Source: Caenorhabditis remanei (taxonomy: Eukaryota > Nematoda > Chromadorea > Rhabditida > Rhabditidae). From it: 64,000 bases of DNA. The stretch lies in NCBI RefSeq assembly GCF_010183535.1, contig NC_071332.1, positions 20,646,001-20,710,000 on the forward strand, in the 5' to 3' direction. The notes under the pieces were generated by a model that saw nothing but the letters and a program-made list of their open reading frames with translations, was not told the origin of the DNA and did no database searches. Numbering within the stretch: position 1 is the first letter of the stretch; each line of letters begins with the position of its first letter. The position numbers and the translations under genes were made by a program. This document shows, one piece after another, positions 11,804-22,788 of this stretch.

Positions 11804-13006
11804 CTAGGGAATGACTCACACAAAGTATGGAGATATACAACATGATATATATCGCTGGAAAGCTGACGTTTCCCTGATTCCGAATCTATATTCAGTTTTT
11901 GCAGTGGCCCTCCCAGTTTTGAGAAATCCGGCTCCAAAGTTTGGGTGAAATTTAGTGCTAAAACTCGAGTTTCCAACCCGCGTGTTGCCCCAACACGTAA
12001 ATCCATTCGGAGGATAGTTAAATCGGCGGTCGAATGGTCGAGGGGGTTACAGGTGGGGTAGCATGTGGACACTCTATGGTTCGATTCCATGCTTTTTTTT
12101 CTCTTTTTTTATTTTTTGTAATCCTCGTTTTTGTGTCCCATGGTCATCACCATGTGTCAGAAATCGGGTTTTTGAAGCTTTTCCAGTCCATATTGACTTC
12201 CTACGACGTTTTAAGAAAAATATTTTTTATCAAGAAAATTTACTTTTCTGTGACCAAGTCCATGATGAGAATGTAGTCGGAGTTTTTAAAAAACTTTTCT
12301 TTAAAATTTAAAAAAACAATAGAAAATTTGATTCCAACATGTTTGCATGATAGAGATCTTCAGACTACGACTTTAACTTCGAATCACCACATATGAAGCA
12401 GAGTAGTTGTTTCAAAAAAGTATCTACCGGTGCAACAAGAAAAGGAAATTACGGAAAAATCTTTTTTATATCTTGTCATAACATTTTCTATTGTTTTTTT
12501 TAATTCTAAAGAAAAGTTTTTAAAAAACTCCGACTACATTCTCATCATGGACTTGGTCACAGAAAAGTAAATTTTCTTGATAAAAAATATTTTTCTTAAA
12601 ACGTCGTAGGAAGTCAATATGGACTGGAAAAGCTTCAAAAACCCGATTTCTGACACATGGTGATGACCATGGGACACAAAAACGAGGATTACAAAAAATA
12701 AAAAAAGAGAAAAAAAAGCATGGAATCGAACCATAGAGTGTCCACATGCTACCCCACCTGTAACCCCCTCGACCATTCGACCGCCGATTTAACTATCCTC
12801 CGAATGGATTTACGTGTTGGGGCAACACGCGGGTTGGAAACTCGAGTTTTAGCACTAAATTTCACCCAAACTTTGGAGCCGGATTTCTCAAAACTGGGAG
12901 GGCCACTGCAAAAACTGAATATAGATTCGGAATCAGGGAAACGTCAGCTTTCCAGCGATATATATCATGTTGTATATCTCCATACTTTGTGTGAGTCATT
13001 CCCTAG
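11804..13006. mobile_element. Palindromic transposon, CTAGGG termini, TCA duplication
   Basis: The 1203-bp element is an inverted repeat nearly end to end (arms mirror around 12405). It begins CTAGGGAATGACTCACAC, ends in the reverse complement, and is flanked by TCA at 11801-11803 and 13007-13009. It sits in exon 5 of A1, whose reading resumes behind it. No transposase; the ORFs in the arms are mirror images of one another and carry no recognised domain. Each arm carries a tRNA-like Pol III promoter. Confidence 0.9.
12035..12100 (+). promoter_or_regulatory. tRNA-like Pol III promoter, terminator (left arm)
   Basis: A box TGGTCGAGGGGG (12035-12046) fits TRGYNNARNNGG at every position. B box GGTTCGATTCC (12078-12088) fits GGTTCGANNCC at every position; box starts are 43 nt apart. 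TATGG/CCATG can pair around a seven-base TTCGATT loop like a tRNA T-arm. A run of eight T (about 12093-12100) would end Pol III transcription. The mirror copy is at about 12710-12775 on the minus strand. It resembles Leu/Ser tRNA D-arms (TGG.CGAG.GGTT), but no complete cloverleaf is evident. Confidence 0.6.
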
Positions 13007-13742
13007 TCAGAAGAAGGACGACAGCTTCACGGTTTTTGTTGATTCAATACCATCCTTCACTTCTACGTTCATCAATGTCTCCCTGACCGATCCGCAAGAT
13101 GAATCAATTCTTGAAGCAGAAGCCAAAAAACTGTAAGTTTACTTTCCCAGCTTCCCTGTTCAAAACAAATAATTAACGAAAATTTCAGCCACAGTATCAA
13201 ATGTCATGACCGAGAAAATGCCCGTCGGCCAAAATCGCTACATTCAACATTTTCGAGTGCAGAATAGAAGTGAGAAACGAAGGATAAGCAAAGAATGCAA
13301 CAAGTTAGATTGGAAGCAGTAGTCGGAAATGTCAGAAATTGTACGTTATTCTGAAATACTCAACTTTGTTTCAATCGTCCTAATTTCAGATCAAAGATAC
13401 TGCAACACCATTCTTCGCCCACCACATCACTTTGGATCTCGCACTTCGTTTCATAATGTACACTACCAAGTAAGTTTCTTTCGATTTCAACTTAAAAACA
13501 TTGAAATTGTTCTTATTCAGGTATCCCACGAAAGAGAGCTACAACAGAGTATTAGGCAATTCTCAATGCAAAAATCAAAAAAATCGTGCTTGGCCGACGA
13601 AAGTTTCTTCAATGAAATCGAAAAGTATCTTAAAAAAGGGAAGAAGGATTTCCACGATATTATCAGAACCACCATCAACCATTTTGAGAGAGACGCCGCA
13701 ACAGCTGTTGGATTGGGGAACAGATTCCTGCAATCAAAATGA

Positions 13743-14807
13743 TAAATATAATTCATTTCACTTTCTATGTATTTAAATGTCATTTCCCCATATCTCGGTG
13801 AGAAACCTTATATTTCATACTGAATCTCCCAATAGATGATATCAGATATCCCTCTTTTGCCTCAAATTGTGAAACTCGCCCCCTTTTCCCATTTAAGATT
13901 ATAATTATTAGGTGTGTTACCTCAATCTCCCTCCGAAAATTTTATTTTATGTCAAATGTGCAATTCTCATACTCCCGACCTAGAACTTCACTCTAAAAAT
14001 TAAGAAATCAAGCTGTAGACTTGCAGTTTTCTCAAAAGATCAAAAACTTCCCTGTCGTCATTTTTCGATGTCTGGGAAACCGTCCAATGCCAAAAATAAA
14101 TTGAAATGTGTCTCCCACGGCCTCCACAAGTCTAAAATTTTGTTTTTTTTCACAATCGGCAAAAAATGCATTGCGCCTTTGGTACCGTACTCCGCTTGTG
14201 TTTACAAAAATGTTCTCCAAACTATTGTTTTATTTTATTTCTTTTTCTCTGCGAAATATTTATTTTCTTCTAAAAAGTGGAAATAAGCGAAAGACACGTT
14301 GCATAATAGGAAAGGTTACGGTTTCATAGGGAACTTGTCATGTTTTGAAACCGTGCAATTTTTGGGAGCTTTGTAGTATTCCCCAATGATTCACAATTTG
14401 GGAAAATGTAGTTCTGACCGTGTACTTCACTTTTGTGGGTGACAACTTTTTGGTACAAGTGCCATCTGAAAAGTTATATGATCTAAACCTTCCGACCTGT
14501 ACAAATGTGCAGGCGGTTTCGAAATGTCCGGTTTGACTTCGTTTTAACACCCGCAGAGTTTAAGTGTTAAGAACCTGAATTAAAGAAAAAGAAACCAGAT
14601 TTACTCAAATTTTTCTACTATAAAACAATTAAATATATTTAAGTACTAATCAGATGAGACTCTACGGACACAACTAATATTTTATAACTATTTACAGGAA
14701 AATCTATTCGTCCTTTTCACATCTTACAATTGTAGCTATAACTGAGTAACTAGAAGCACTATTGGGCAGAGGGTCATCTTAATAGAGTAAAGTTTCACAA
14801 ATTGAAA
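13743..14807. other. Non-coding; partial copy of family A upstream block
   Basis: 13743-14000 is the shared 3' flank also found behind A3. About 14030-14290 is a shortened copy of the block found upstream of A2, A3 and A5, including CATTGCGCCTTT.GTACCGTA at 14169-14195. Nothing is recognised in 14300-14807. Confidence 0.6.
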
Positions 14808-15600
14808 CTAGGCAGGAGACAAGCACAAACTACTAAATAAGAGAAATGGGAAAACAAGCAACGAATCAGAATTATTTCTATCAATTACAGATTCGATTAG
14901 ACGGGTGAACCAGCCGGAATGGCGTTGTTTCGGGGACCTCTTCCTTGCTCCAAGTTTATCCATTGGATAACAAAACTGATCTTTTCCACGTTGGTTCAGT
15001 TGCATTTTCAAGTCGTCGTTGAATTTGTCGTAGTATTTCAAGGTTCCGCCCATGTTCCATGTTGGTTGCCACAAGTCCGGTGATATGCGAGCACTTGAGA
15101 CCCACCCTTTGTTCTCACGCCCAATCACAGAAAATCTAAATATGTATTTCTGTTGCCCGAACGGCGCGGGGATCGGTCTGTACGACTCGATGGTGAAGCC
15201 ACTGAAAATATTTATTCTATTTTTTTCAAAGTACTGAGAATAATAACTCCCTGCTTTAAAGCCTGACTTTGCAACCCTTTTGTGTCATACTTGTTGACGA
15301 CCGAGACATTTACAAGAAGGAAGTTGTGTCTTGTGTGGTGGTAGTTGGCACCGACGGATAAGTAGTCCAGGACGGCGGATCTACCTGTGTGGTGGTTGCT
15401 GCCGCCGACGGAGTTGCAGTCGTGGTCCTCGGAGCAGCCTGCCTGGTGTTCACTGTCGTTGACGGAGAAGTTGTGCTCGTCGGAGCAGCCTGTGTGGTGG
15501 TTGCTGGCACCGACAGTGGAGCTGCTGGTGGTTTCGAGGTGGCCGTCGACGGCGATTAACGAAACAACGATTGACGGTGGTGCAGCTGATGGTGGAGTCC
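14808..15600 (-). CDS. Hypothetical gene, conserved-looking terminal exon
   Basis: The exon 15201-14808 begins behind a TTTTCAG acceptor and is open for 130 codons; it contains GWVSSARISPDLW and is rich in aromatic and basic residues, which looks like real coding sequence, but I do not recognise it. Upstream, 15600-15240 is open in two frames. One is Thr/Ala/Pro-rich and mucin-like. The other runs from an acceptor at about 15601 to beyond 15260 and has repeated SNHHTG and GCSDEH-type units. Neither joins the terminal exon in phase with an obvious GT donor, so the gene model is incomplete or the gene is broken. Minus strand, against the flanking A genes. Confidence 0.4.
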
Positions 15601-15602
15601 AC

Positions 15603-16210
15603 GCTAAAAATTAAAGAAATAAAGTTTCAGACCTGCAATTTTCTCCAAAATTTTGTTTTTTGAGAGGAGATCAAACATTTCCTTGCAGTTTTTTGTTTTC
15701 GAAGCCTGGAAAAGAAAATATATTGGAATATGCATTAGCAAGTCTAAAAATGTATTTTCTTCAATCAGCAAAAAATGCATTGCGCCTTTAGTACCGTACT
15801 CCGCTTGTGTTTATTAAAATGTTTTCAAAACTATTGTTTTATTTTACTTCTTTTGCTCTGCGAAATACTTGTTTTGCGAAAAAAAACCTGTGAAAAAATA
15901 AAGTTTGGCCAATGATTTTCAAAAAAAAAAATTTCGCGGTCTAAAACACGGTAGAGCCTTTGTGCACTGGCGCGAAAATTTCTTTTGAACTTTGTTTTTT
16001 TCACAGTATGTATGTGGAGAATTCTCTCTACACAACTTCTAAAACTGAATTTTCTTATTTGAAATGAATTTTCTTCTCTCGAAAATAAGAGAGCTCTCTT
16101 TTAATTGCAAAAATTAACGTTTCTTCTGAAAAATCAATCTAAATTATTTCTGACACCTTCGTAACTTTTCCTTTTTCTACCCTCTATTTAATTATGCATG
16201 TTTCAGGGTT
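15603..16210 (+). promoter_or_regulatory. Conserved upstream block of A2
   Basis: About 600 bp nearly identical to 19139-19790 (A3) and the reverse of 38409-39060 (A5). It contains CATTGCGCCTTTAGTACCGT at 15777 and a TTTCAG acceptor at 16201-16206, four bases before the ATG, where spliced-leader addition would be expected. It duplicated together with the genes, so conservation alone does not prove promoter function. Confidence 0.5.
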
Positions 16211-18351
16211 ATGAATCAACACACTTTTCACGTGGACTCTCAAGGAGGAACGGTCAACTTCACGATCAACAACGTCTGCAACATCATCGTCGCTCCAGTA
16301 AGTTCGGGAATAACTAGAATGCCGGAACGAATCTCTACATTTCTACGATAGAAAATCTCTTCTTCTCATATCAAAAGTCCACTGATTCAGTGTAATTTTC
16401 TGGGGTTCTCTCCAATTGACTTCTCAAATACTTACCTCAAAAATGCGATTCTTCAATTTCAAAAACGAGCATTTCTTCTGAAAAATCAATCTAAATTATT
16501 TCAGCACACCTTCGCGCCGCCACCCTTCCGCCAGCCACAAGAAAACCCTCCAACCTACAACACTCACCAAAACGAGGTATAACCATCTAATTCCTGAATT
16601 TTGAAAAAAATCAATAAATATTTTAGGGTGCAACAAAATCAAGAGAACACGAGCAGAACGACAATGGTGATGCTCCGAACAGAACTACGAATGCTACAAC
16701 TCTTCCAGAAGGGCACTCAGATGAACTTCCGCCGCCAAGTGAAAATCGGTCGCCTCCCAATGTCATCATTCTTCCGTACCTGGTAGACAATGAGCAACAG
16801 GCTGTGGTAAGAATTTAGACTTGTTTCAACTGTACCCTTGAAGAAACTGTATTTAATTTCAGATACCTGTGGAGCATCGTTTGCTTCCATCGAACAATCC
16901 CTTGAGCGTCGCCACGCAAGGAGAAATCACAGACACTGAGAGAAGAGATTCAGAACAGGCGAGAGGATATGATGAGTCAGCACAAACTGGTCAAACCTTG
17001 GAGGCTGATGCGCGTATTGCTGAAATGTCAATAAATGATGCGATTTTAACTGATGTTGAAATGGATGTCACTCCACTTGCTGAGACTCTTATAACTGATG
17101 ATGAAACTGCTGCTGCTCAAACCGAGGAGGTTCAAACAGCTGATGGTGAAACAGCTCATGCTCCAATCATTGATGGTCAATTCATTGATGTTTAAATGGA
17201 TACTACTCCAATCACAGATGGCCCACCAGTTGATGAACAACTTGCTGATACTCCAATGGGAGACACTTCATCAACTAATGTACATTTGGCTCAGAACTTG
17301 GATACGATGGCACCTACATTTGAGGTAAGAGTCTTAGAATACCTGATGAGAGCAACTATTCTGGTCATTCATCATTGTTATTTGTGGAAATTCATCAAAA
17401 AATCATTTGAATTTCCGGTTAGTTTGAGATTGAGTTTTTGCTCCTAACTTGTATTAGCTCAAGTTAATACTTGTATTTTTTCAGAGATAACGTCACTTCG
17501 GTGCAATCAACTCGTCGCAAACTTCGCAAGGCAACGATAATGTAGTTGCTGAAATGAAAATAGAAGTGAGAAAAGAAGAATGAGCAAAGCAGCTCCCACT
17601 TCGTTTCATCATGTACGCCAGGGGTGTGCGGAACGGAATTCGGAATTCCGAAAAATTCCGAAAATCGGCTCATTTTCGGAACGGAATTCCGATCATGACG
17701 GGTCTCGAACAGATTTTTTTTTTAAACAAAACAACGGTTTTCAGCATTCGATATGGGTAAATGGGACAGTCTGTTGAAAAAAAATTCCGAAAGTCCGAAA
17801 ATCGGAATATTCCGACATTCCGAAATTCCGAAAATCCTCAATTCGGAATAGTCCGAGATTCCGAAATTCCGAAAATTTGAAATTCGGACAATTCCGAGAT
17901 TCCGATATTCCGAAAATTTGAAATTCGGACAATTCCGAGATTCCGATATTCCGAAAATTTGAAATTCGGACAATTCCGAGATTCCGATATTCCGAAATTT
18001 TGAAACTCGGACATTTTTTAGTGTCCGAAATTCCGAAATTTTCCTGTCCGCACACCCCTGATGTACGCCACCAAGTAAGTTTCTTTTGATTCCAACGTGA
18101 AAACAATCAGATTGTTCTTATTCAGGTATCCCAAAAATGAGAGCTACAACAGAGTATTAGGCAATTCCCAATGCAAAACGCATGTCAAATCGTACTTGGC
18201 CGACGAAAGTTTCATCAATGAAATCGAAATGAATCTGAACGAAAAAGGGAAGAAGGATTTCCACGACATTATCAGAACCACGATCGATCATTTTGCCGGA
18301 GACGCCGCGACAGCTGTTCGATTGGCGAACAGATTGCTGCAATCAAAATGA
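16211..18351 (+). pseudogene. A2, family A gene copy with stops and deletion
   Basis: Exon 1 (16211-16297, 29 codons) encodes the family N-terminal peptide MNQHTFHVDSQGGTVNFT..., rich in alternating hydrophobic and polar residues. Exon 2 (16505-16576) is Pro-rich; exon 3 (16627-16806) is polar; exon 4 (16863-17324) is acidic with repeated ET.../D.VEMD units. The last exon (18126-18351) is intact. Lesions: GAA to TAA at 17193-17195 with the frame open on both sides; a TAA at the start of exon 5 (about 17487); deletion from exon 5 into the C-terminal domain exons; and a hAT-like MITE at 17619-18060 in what remains. Exons 1-4 keep phase 0 joints, so a truncated product of about 223 aa is still possible. 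Confidence 0.8.
17619..18060. mobile_element. hAT-like MITE with 41-bp internal repeats
   Basis: Terminal inverted repeats CAGGGGTGTGCGGA and TCCGCACACCCCTG with a perfect 8-bp target duplication ATGTACGC (17611-17618 and 18061-18068), as expected for hAT transposons. The inside is made of variants of ATTCCGA, with about three copies of a 41-bp unit around 17870-18000. Non-autonomous: no transposase. Confidence 0.92.
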
Positions 18352-19138
18352 TAATTATAATTCATTTCACTCTCTGTATCTCATATCCCCATATCTCGGT
18401 GCCCGTATTCCTATTTTTATATTTTTTGAATCAGCTATACCCGTCATTCGGTTAGTCCATATCCATATTGTGTTATTCTAACATTTCGTACATCTATTAT
18501 CGCCTACCTTCTCCCAAGAGATGATCTCATACATCCCGCTTTGACCTCAAATTGTGAAATTCGCCCTCTTTCCCTATTTAAAATGCAAGTTATAATTGTT
18601 AGGTGCGTTTTTTCTTGTCCCAACCTCTATTTCCCCCGAAAATTCCATTTCATTTGAAATGTGATCTGTTCTTAGCCCGTTGGCTCATTACAAAGGCATC
18701 AGGCATTTTTACCTAAAACATGCAATTGTTTAAACTTAAAATAGTGAGAGAGAATAAAAAAAGTGAGTGTAATGTAGGCGAACACTTTGTTTTAGTGGCC
18801 TGTAAAACGGCAAATTTTCTCAAAAGTTCGACTTTTGCCCATGGCGCGCTCTCCCCTTCATTTCAATTTCAAGAATGATTATTTTAGCGAAAAATGTATT
18901 TAAAGTTTCATAAAAAAACATAATTAAATATTCAAACGATGAGAAAAATAAAATTTCTGAAAAAAAACCAGATAAAACCCGAAAGCGCAATCGCGACACG
19001 TTGAATGATATTTACAAAATCGAAAATGAAGAATTACTATTTTCGACCAGAATTAATATATGAAACCAGTATTTTTCGCATTGACTGAGTGGATAATGCA
19101 GTCATAATAATTCTAAAACAGAAATTATTATACTCCCG
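18352..19138. other. Shared 3' flank of A2, otherwise non-coding
   Basis: 18361-18600 matches (inverted) the flank of A4 at 22553-22790. 18600-19138 holds no gene or repeat that I recognise. Confidence 0.5.
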
Positions 19139-19790
19139 GCCTAGAACTTCACGTTAAAAATTAAAGAAATTTAGTTTCAGACCTGCAATTTTCTCCAAAA
19201 TTTTGTTTTTTTTTAGAGGAGATCAAACATTTCCTTGCAGTTTTTTGTTTTCGAAGCCCGGAAAAGAAAATATATTGGAATATGCATTAGCAAGTCTAAA
19301 AATTTCATTTCTTCAATCAGCAAAAAATGCATTGTGCCTTTAGTACCGTACTCCGCTTGTGTCAACGAAAATGTTTCAAAATTATTGTATTATTTTACTT
19401 TTTCTTCTCTGCGAAATACTTGTTTTGTGAAAAAAACTGTGAAAAAAATAAAGTTTGGCAAAGGATTTTCAAAAAAAAATTTCGCGGGCTAAAACACGGT
19501 AGTGCACTTGTGCACTGACGTGTTTCGGCCGCGAAAATTTCTTTTGAACTTTGTTTTTTTTCCCAATATGTATGTGGACAATGCTCTCTACTCAATTCTA
19601 AAACTGAATTTTCTTATTTTAAAATGAATTTTCTTATTTTGAAATGAATTTTCTTCTCTCGAAAATAAGAGAGCTCTCTTTTAATTGCAAAAATAAACGT
19701 TTCTTCTGAAAAATCAATCTAAATTATTTCTGACACCTTCGTAACTTTTCCTTTTTCTACCCTCTATTTAATTATGCATGTTTCAGGGTT
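19139..19790 (+). promoter_or_regulatory. Conserved upstream block of A3
   Basis: Near-identical to the block before A2, including the CATTG..CCTTTAGTACCGTA element at 19330-19350 and the TTTCAG acceptor four bases before the ATG at 19791. Confidence 0.5.
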
Positions 19791-21727
19791 ATGAATCAAC
19801 ACACTTTTCACGTGGACTCTCAAGGAGGAACGGTCAACTTCACGATCAACAACGTCTGCAACATCATCGTCGCTCCAGTAAGTTCGGGAATAACTAGAAT
19901 GCCGGAACGAATCTCTACATTTCTACGATAGAAAATCTTTTTTTTAAATATCAAAAGTCCATGACTTCAGTGTAATTTTCTGGGTTTCTCTAAAATTGAC
20001 TTCTCAAACACTTCCCTTGAAAATGCAATTGTTCAATTTCAAAAACAAACATTTCTTCTGAAAAATCAATCTAAATTATTCTAGACCACCTTCGTGTCCT
20101 CATCCTTCCGTCGGCCACAAGAAGACCCTTCAACCTACAACAATCACCAAAATGAGGTATAACCATCTAATTCCTGAATTTTGAAAAAAATCAATAAATA
20201 TTCTAGGGTGCAACAAAATCAAGAGAACACGAGCAGAACGACAATGGTGATGCTCCGAACAGAACTACGAATGCTACAACTCTTCCAGAAGGGCACTCAT
20301 ATGAACTTCCGCCGCCAAGAGAAAATCGGTCGCCTCCCAATGTCATCATTCTTCCGTACCTGGTAGACAATGAGCAACAAGATGTTGTAAGAATTTAGAC
20401 TTGTTTCAACTGTAAGAAACTGTATTCAATTTCAGATTCCTGTGGAGCATCGTTTGCTTCCATCGAACAATCCTTTGAGCGTCGCCACGCAAGGAGAAAT
20501 CTCAGACGCCGAAGGAAGAAACGCAGAAGATTTGAGAGGACCTGATGGGTCAACACAAACTGTTCAAATCTCGGAGGTTCAAACGCCTGTTGATGAAACA
20601 GCTGATGCTGGTGGTGCTCAATTTGGTGTTGTTCAATCAACTGATGCACGTATCGCTAAAATGTCAATGAATGATGCGATTTTAACTGATGTTGAAATGG
20701 ATGACACTCCACTTGCTGAGACTCTTATAACCGATGATGAAACTGCTGCTGCTCAAACCGAGGAGGTTCAAACAGCTGATGGTGAAACAGCTCATGCTCC
20801 AATCATTGATGGTTAATTAATTGATGTTCAAATGGATACTACTGACACAGCTGTTGCTGCTGAAACAGCGGAGACTCAAACATCTGCTGCTGATATTGTG
20901 TTAATTGATGTTACTGAATCAGCTGCTGCTGCTGGAATCGCGAACACTCAAACAGCTGCTGCTGAAACATCTGACACTCAATCACCCCTTCGATTCCTCG
21001 TCAGAACCGTAAAAGGAGGGCGGAGACAGATGATGGATTGTGTCCACCGACGCCCGGAAGTGTCGACAGCACAGATGTGTTCATCAATTCGATACCGCAG
21101 AAGCCAAAAAACTGTAAGTTTACTTTCCCAGTTTCCCTGTTCAAAACGAATAATTAACGAAAATTTCAGCCACAGTATCAAATGCCATGACCGAGAAAAT
21201 GCCCGTCTGCCAAAATCGCTGCATGCAGCATTTCAAAGTGAAGAATAGAAGTGAGAGAAGAACAATGAACAAAGAATGCAACAAGTTGGAGTGGAAGCAG
21301 AAGTGGGCATTGTCAGAAATTGTACGTTATTCTGAAATACTCAACTTTGTTTCAATTGTCCAAAATTCAGATCAAAGATACTGCAACACCATTCTTCGCC
21401 CACCACATCACTTTGGATCTCCCACTTCGCTTCATAATGTACACTACCAAGTAAGTTTCTTTCGATTTCAACTTAAAAACATTGAAATTGTTCTTATTCA
21501 GGTATCTCACGAAAGAGAGCTACAAAAAAGTATTAGGCAATTCCCAATACAAAAATCATGTCAAGTCGTGCTTGGTCGACGAAAGTTTCTTCAATGAAAT
21601 CGAAAAGAATCTCAACGAAAAAGGGAGGAAGGATTTTCACGATATTATCAGAACCACCATCAATCATTTTGAGAGAGACGCCGCAACAGCTGTTGGATTG
21701 GGGAACAGATTCCTGCAATCCAAATGA
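19791..21727 (+). pseudogene. A3, family A gene copy with stop and frameshifts
   Basis: Exons 1-3 (19791-19877, 20085-20156, 20207-20386) are intact and in phase. Exon 1 is identical to that of A2; the exon 2 acceptor has shifted to TTCTAG. Exon 4 starts at 20436 and carries CAA to TAA at 20814-20816 inside the acidic repeat, after which the frame stays open to about 21000. There exon 4 is fused to exon 5 by a deletion and shifts frame. The exon at about 21170 has the same 5-nt deletion as A1. The last two exons (about 21370-21450 and 21503-21727) are open. The shared deletion suggests A1 and A3 descend from one already damaged copy. Confidence 0.78.
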
Positions 21728-22394
21728 TAAATATAATTCATTTCACTTTCTATGTATTTAAATGTCATTTCCCCATATCTCGGTGAGAAAACTTATATTT
21801 CATACTGAATCTCCCAATTAATGGTTATTAGATATCCCACCTTTTGCCTCAAATTGTGAAACTCGCCCCCTTTTCCCATTTAAGATTATAATTGTTAGGA
21901 GTTCACTACCTCAATCTCCCTCCGAAAATTTTATTTCATGTCAAATGTGCTCCGTTCTTAGCCCGTTCCCAGTTTACAAATATTTGCCCTTTTTCTTGTT
22001 TAATGATTTTAATGTATAATTGATTGTGTACCGGTTTATGAGAACAAATCGGTTTATAGGTAAGGATTCTTCTTGATTATTGCATTTTAATTGTTTTTTA
22101 TAGTTGTCAGAGTTTTAAATAAAGTAGATGTAGTAGGTGTTTATAGTGAGCTCCCCGAAGATATGGAGCTGTAAATTAAAAAAAAAATAATTTTCTTCTC
22201 AAAAATCCCATCTTTACTTTCCATTTCTCTTCATTTTATTCTATATGCGAAAAATGTATTAATACGCAAATTGTTCGTCATTTATAATGCCGGGTACGCA
22301 AACACCGCAGCAGATATTTGAATTAAATCTATTTTCTCTTTCCTTGATTTTCATCGGTTTTTTACCGAATTTTTCACTTTTTTTCAAATTTCAG
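21728..22394 (+). other. 3' flank and duplicated segment behind A3
   Basis: 21980-22394 is repeated inverted at 34805-35690 behind A5, where a solo LTR interrupts it. No other gene seen. Confidence 0.65.
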
Positions 22395-22502
22395 ATGGAA
22401 GATCCAGTTGCCAACGAGGATGCTACCATTTCGGAGCCAGAAACCGCTCCGGAGACCCCTGAAACCACACCAACTATCGATTTTCAGTGCTCCTCGACAT
22501 GA
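22395..22502 (+). CDS. Small acidic ORF, copy 1
   Basis: The ATG follows a TTTCAG acceptor, as in the trans-spliced first exons of the A and B genes. 35 codons: MEDPVANEDATISEPET then Glu/Thr/Pro-rich. A second copy lies at 34688-34804 with a diverged 3' end. The upstream ATG at 22287 reads in frame through the intron-like T-rich stretch and is unlikely to be used. This may be the first exon of a longer lost gene. Function unknown. Confidence 0.35.
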   Translation: MEDPVANEDATISEPETAPETPETTPTIDFQCSST

Positions 22503-22788
22503 TTCAGTCAGATTTCGTCAATATGAAAATATCACAACAGACCACAATAAGCTTTAAATAGGGAAATCTCGAATTTCACAATTTGAGGTCAAAGCGGGAT
22601 GTATGAGATCATCTATTGGGAGAAGGTAGGCGATAATAGATGTACGAAATATTAGAATAACACAAGATGTTATTGAACTAACCAAATGATTACGGGTATA
22701 GCTGATGCAAGCAATTTGAACTAAACGTTTGGTCACCGAGATATGGGGAAATCGCATTTAAATACACAGAGAGTGAAATGAATTATAT

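Larger units (their letters stand above)
10696..13742 (+). pseudogene. A1, family A gene copy, 5'-truncated and disrupted
   Basis: Member of a multi-exon family (A1-A5) of unknown function. Visible parts: Pro-rich exon 2 (10696-10766), exon 3 (about 10820-11023), an Ala/Thr/Glu-rich repeat exon (11079-11442), exon 5 (from about 11621), and C-terminal domain exons at 13007-13133, 13189-13340, 13390-13470 and 13522-13742. Lesions: the N-terminal exon is missing; exon 3 has a TAG and a frameshift; exon 5 is split by the 11804-13006 palindromic element; a 5-nt deletion at the start of the 13189 exon (shared with A3); a TAG at about 13318 (GAAGTGG in relatives reads TAGTCGG); and a frameshift in the last exon. 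The flanking intron sequence matches A2 and A3, so this is a duplicate and not a retrocopy. Confidence 0.8.

Noticed and set aside
12035..12100. A functional tRNA gene
   Set aside because: A and B boxes are excellent, but I cannot form an acceptor stem or anticodon arm; treated as tRNA-derived promoter.
12063..12747. Paired ORFs (80-82 aa and 75-80 aa) on opposite strands
   Set aside because: They are mirror images of each other caused by the palindrome and span the tRNA-like segment; not genes.
17741..18106. 121-aa minus-strand ORF rich in ISEF/RNFG repeats
   Set aside because: It is the translation of the ATTCCGA repeats of the hAT-like MITE.
22287..22394. N-terminal extension MPGTQTPQQIFEL... 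of the small acidic ORF
   Set aside because: It reads through a T-rich stretch ending in a TTTCAG acceptor, and copy 2 shifts frame there; more likely intron or leader.
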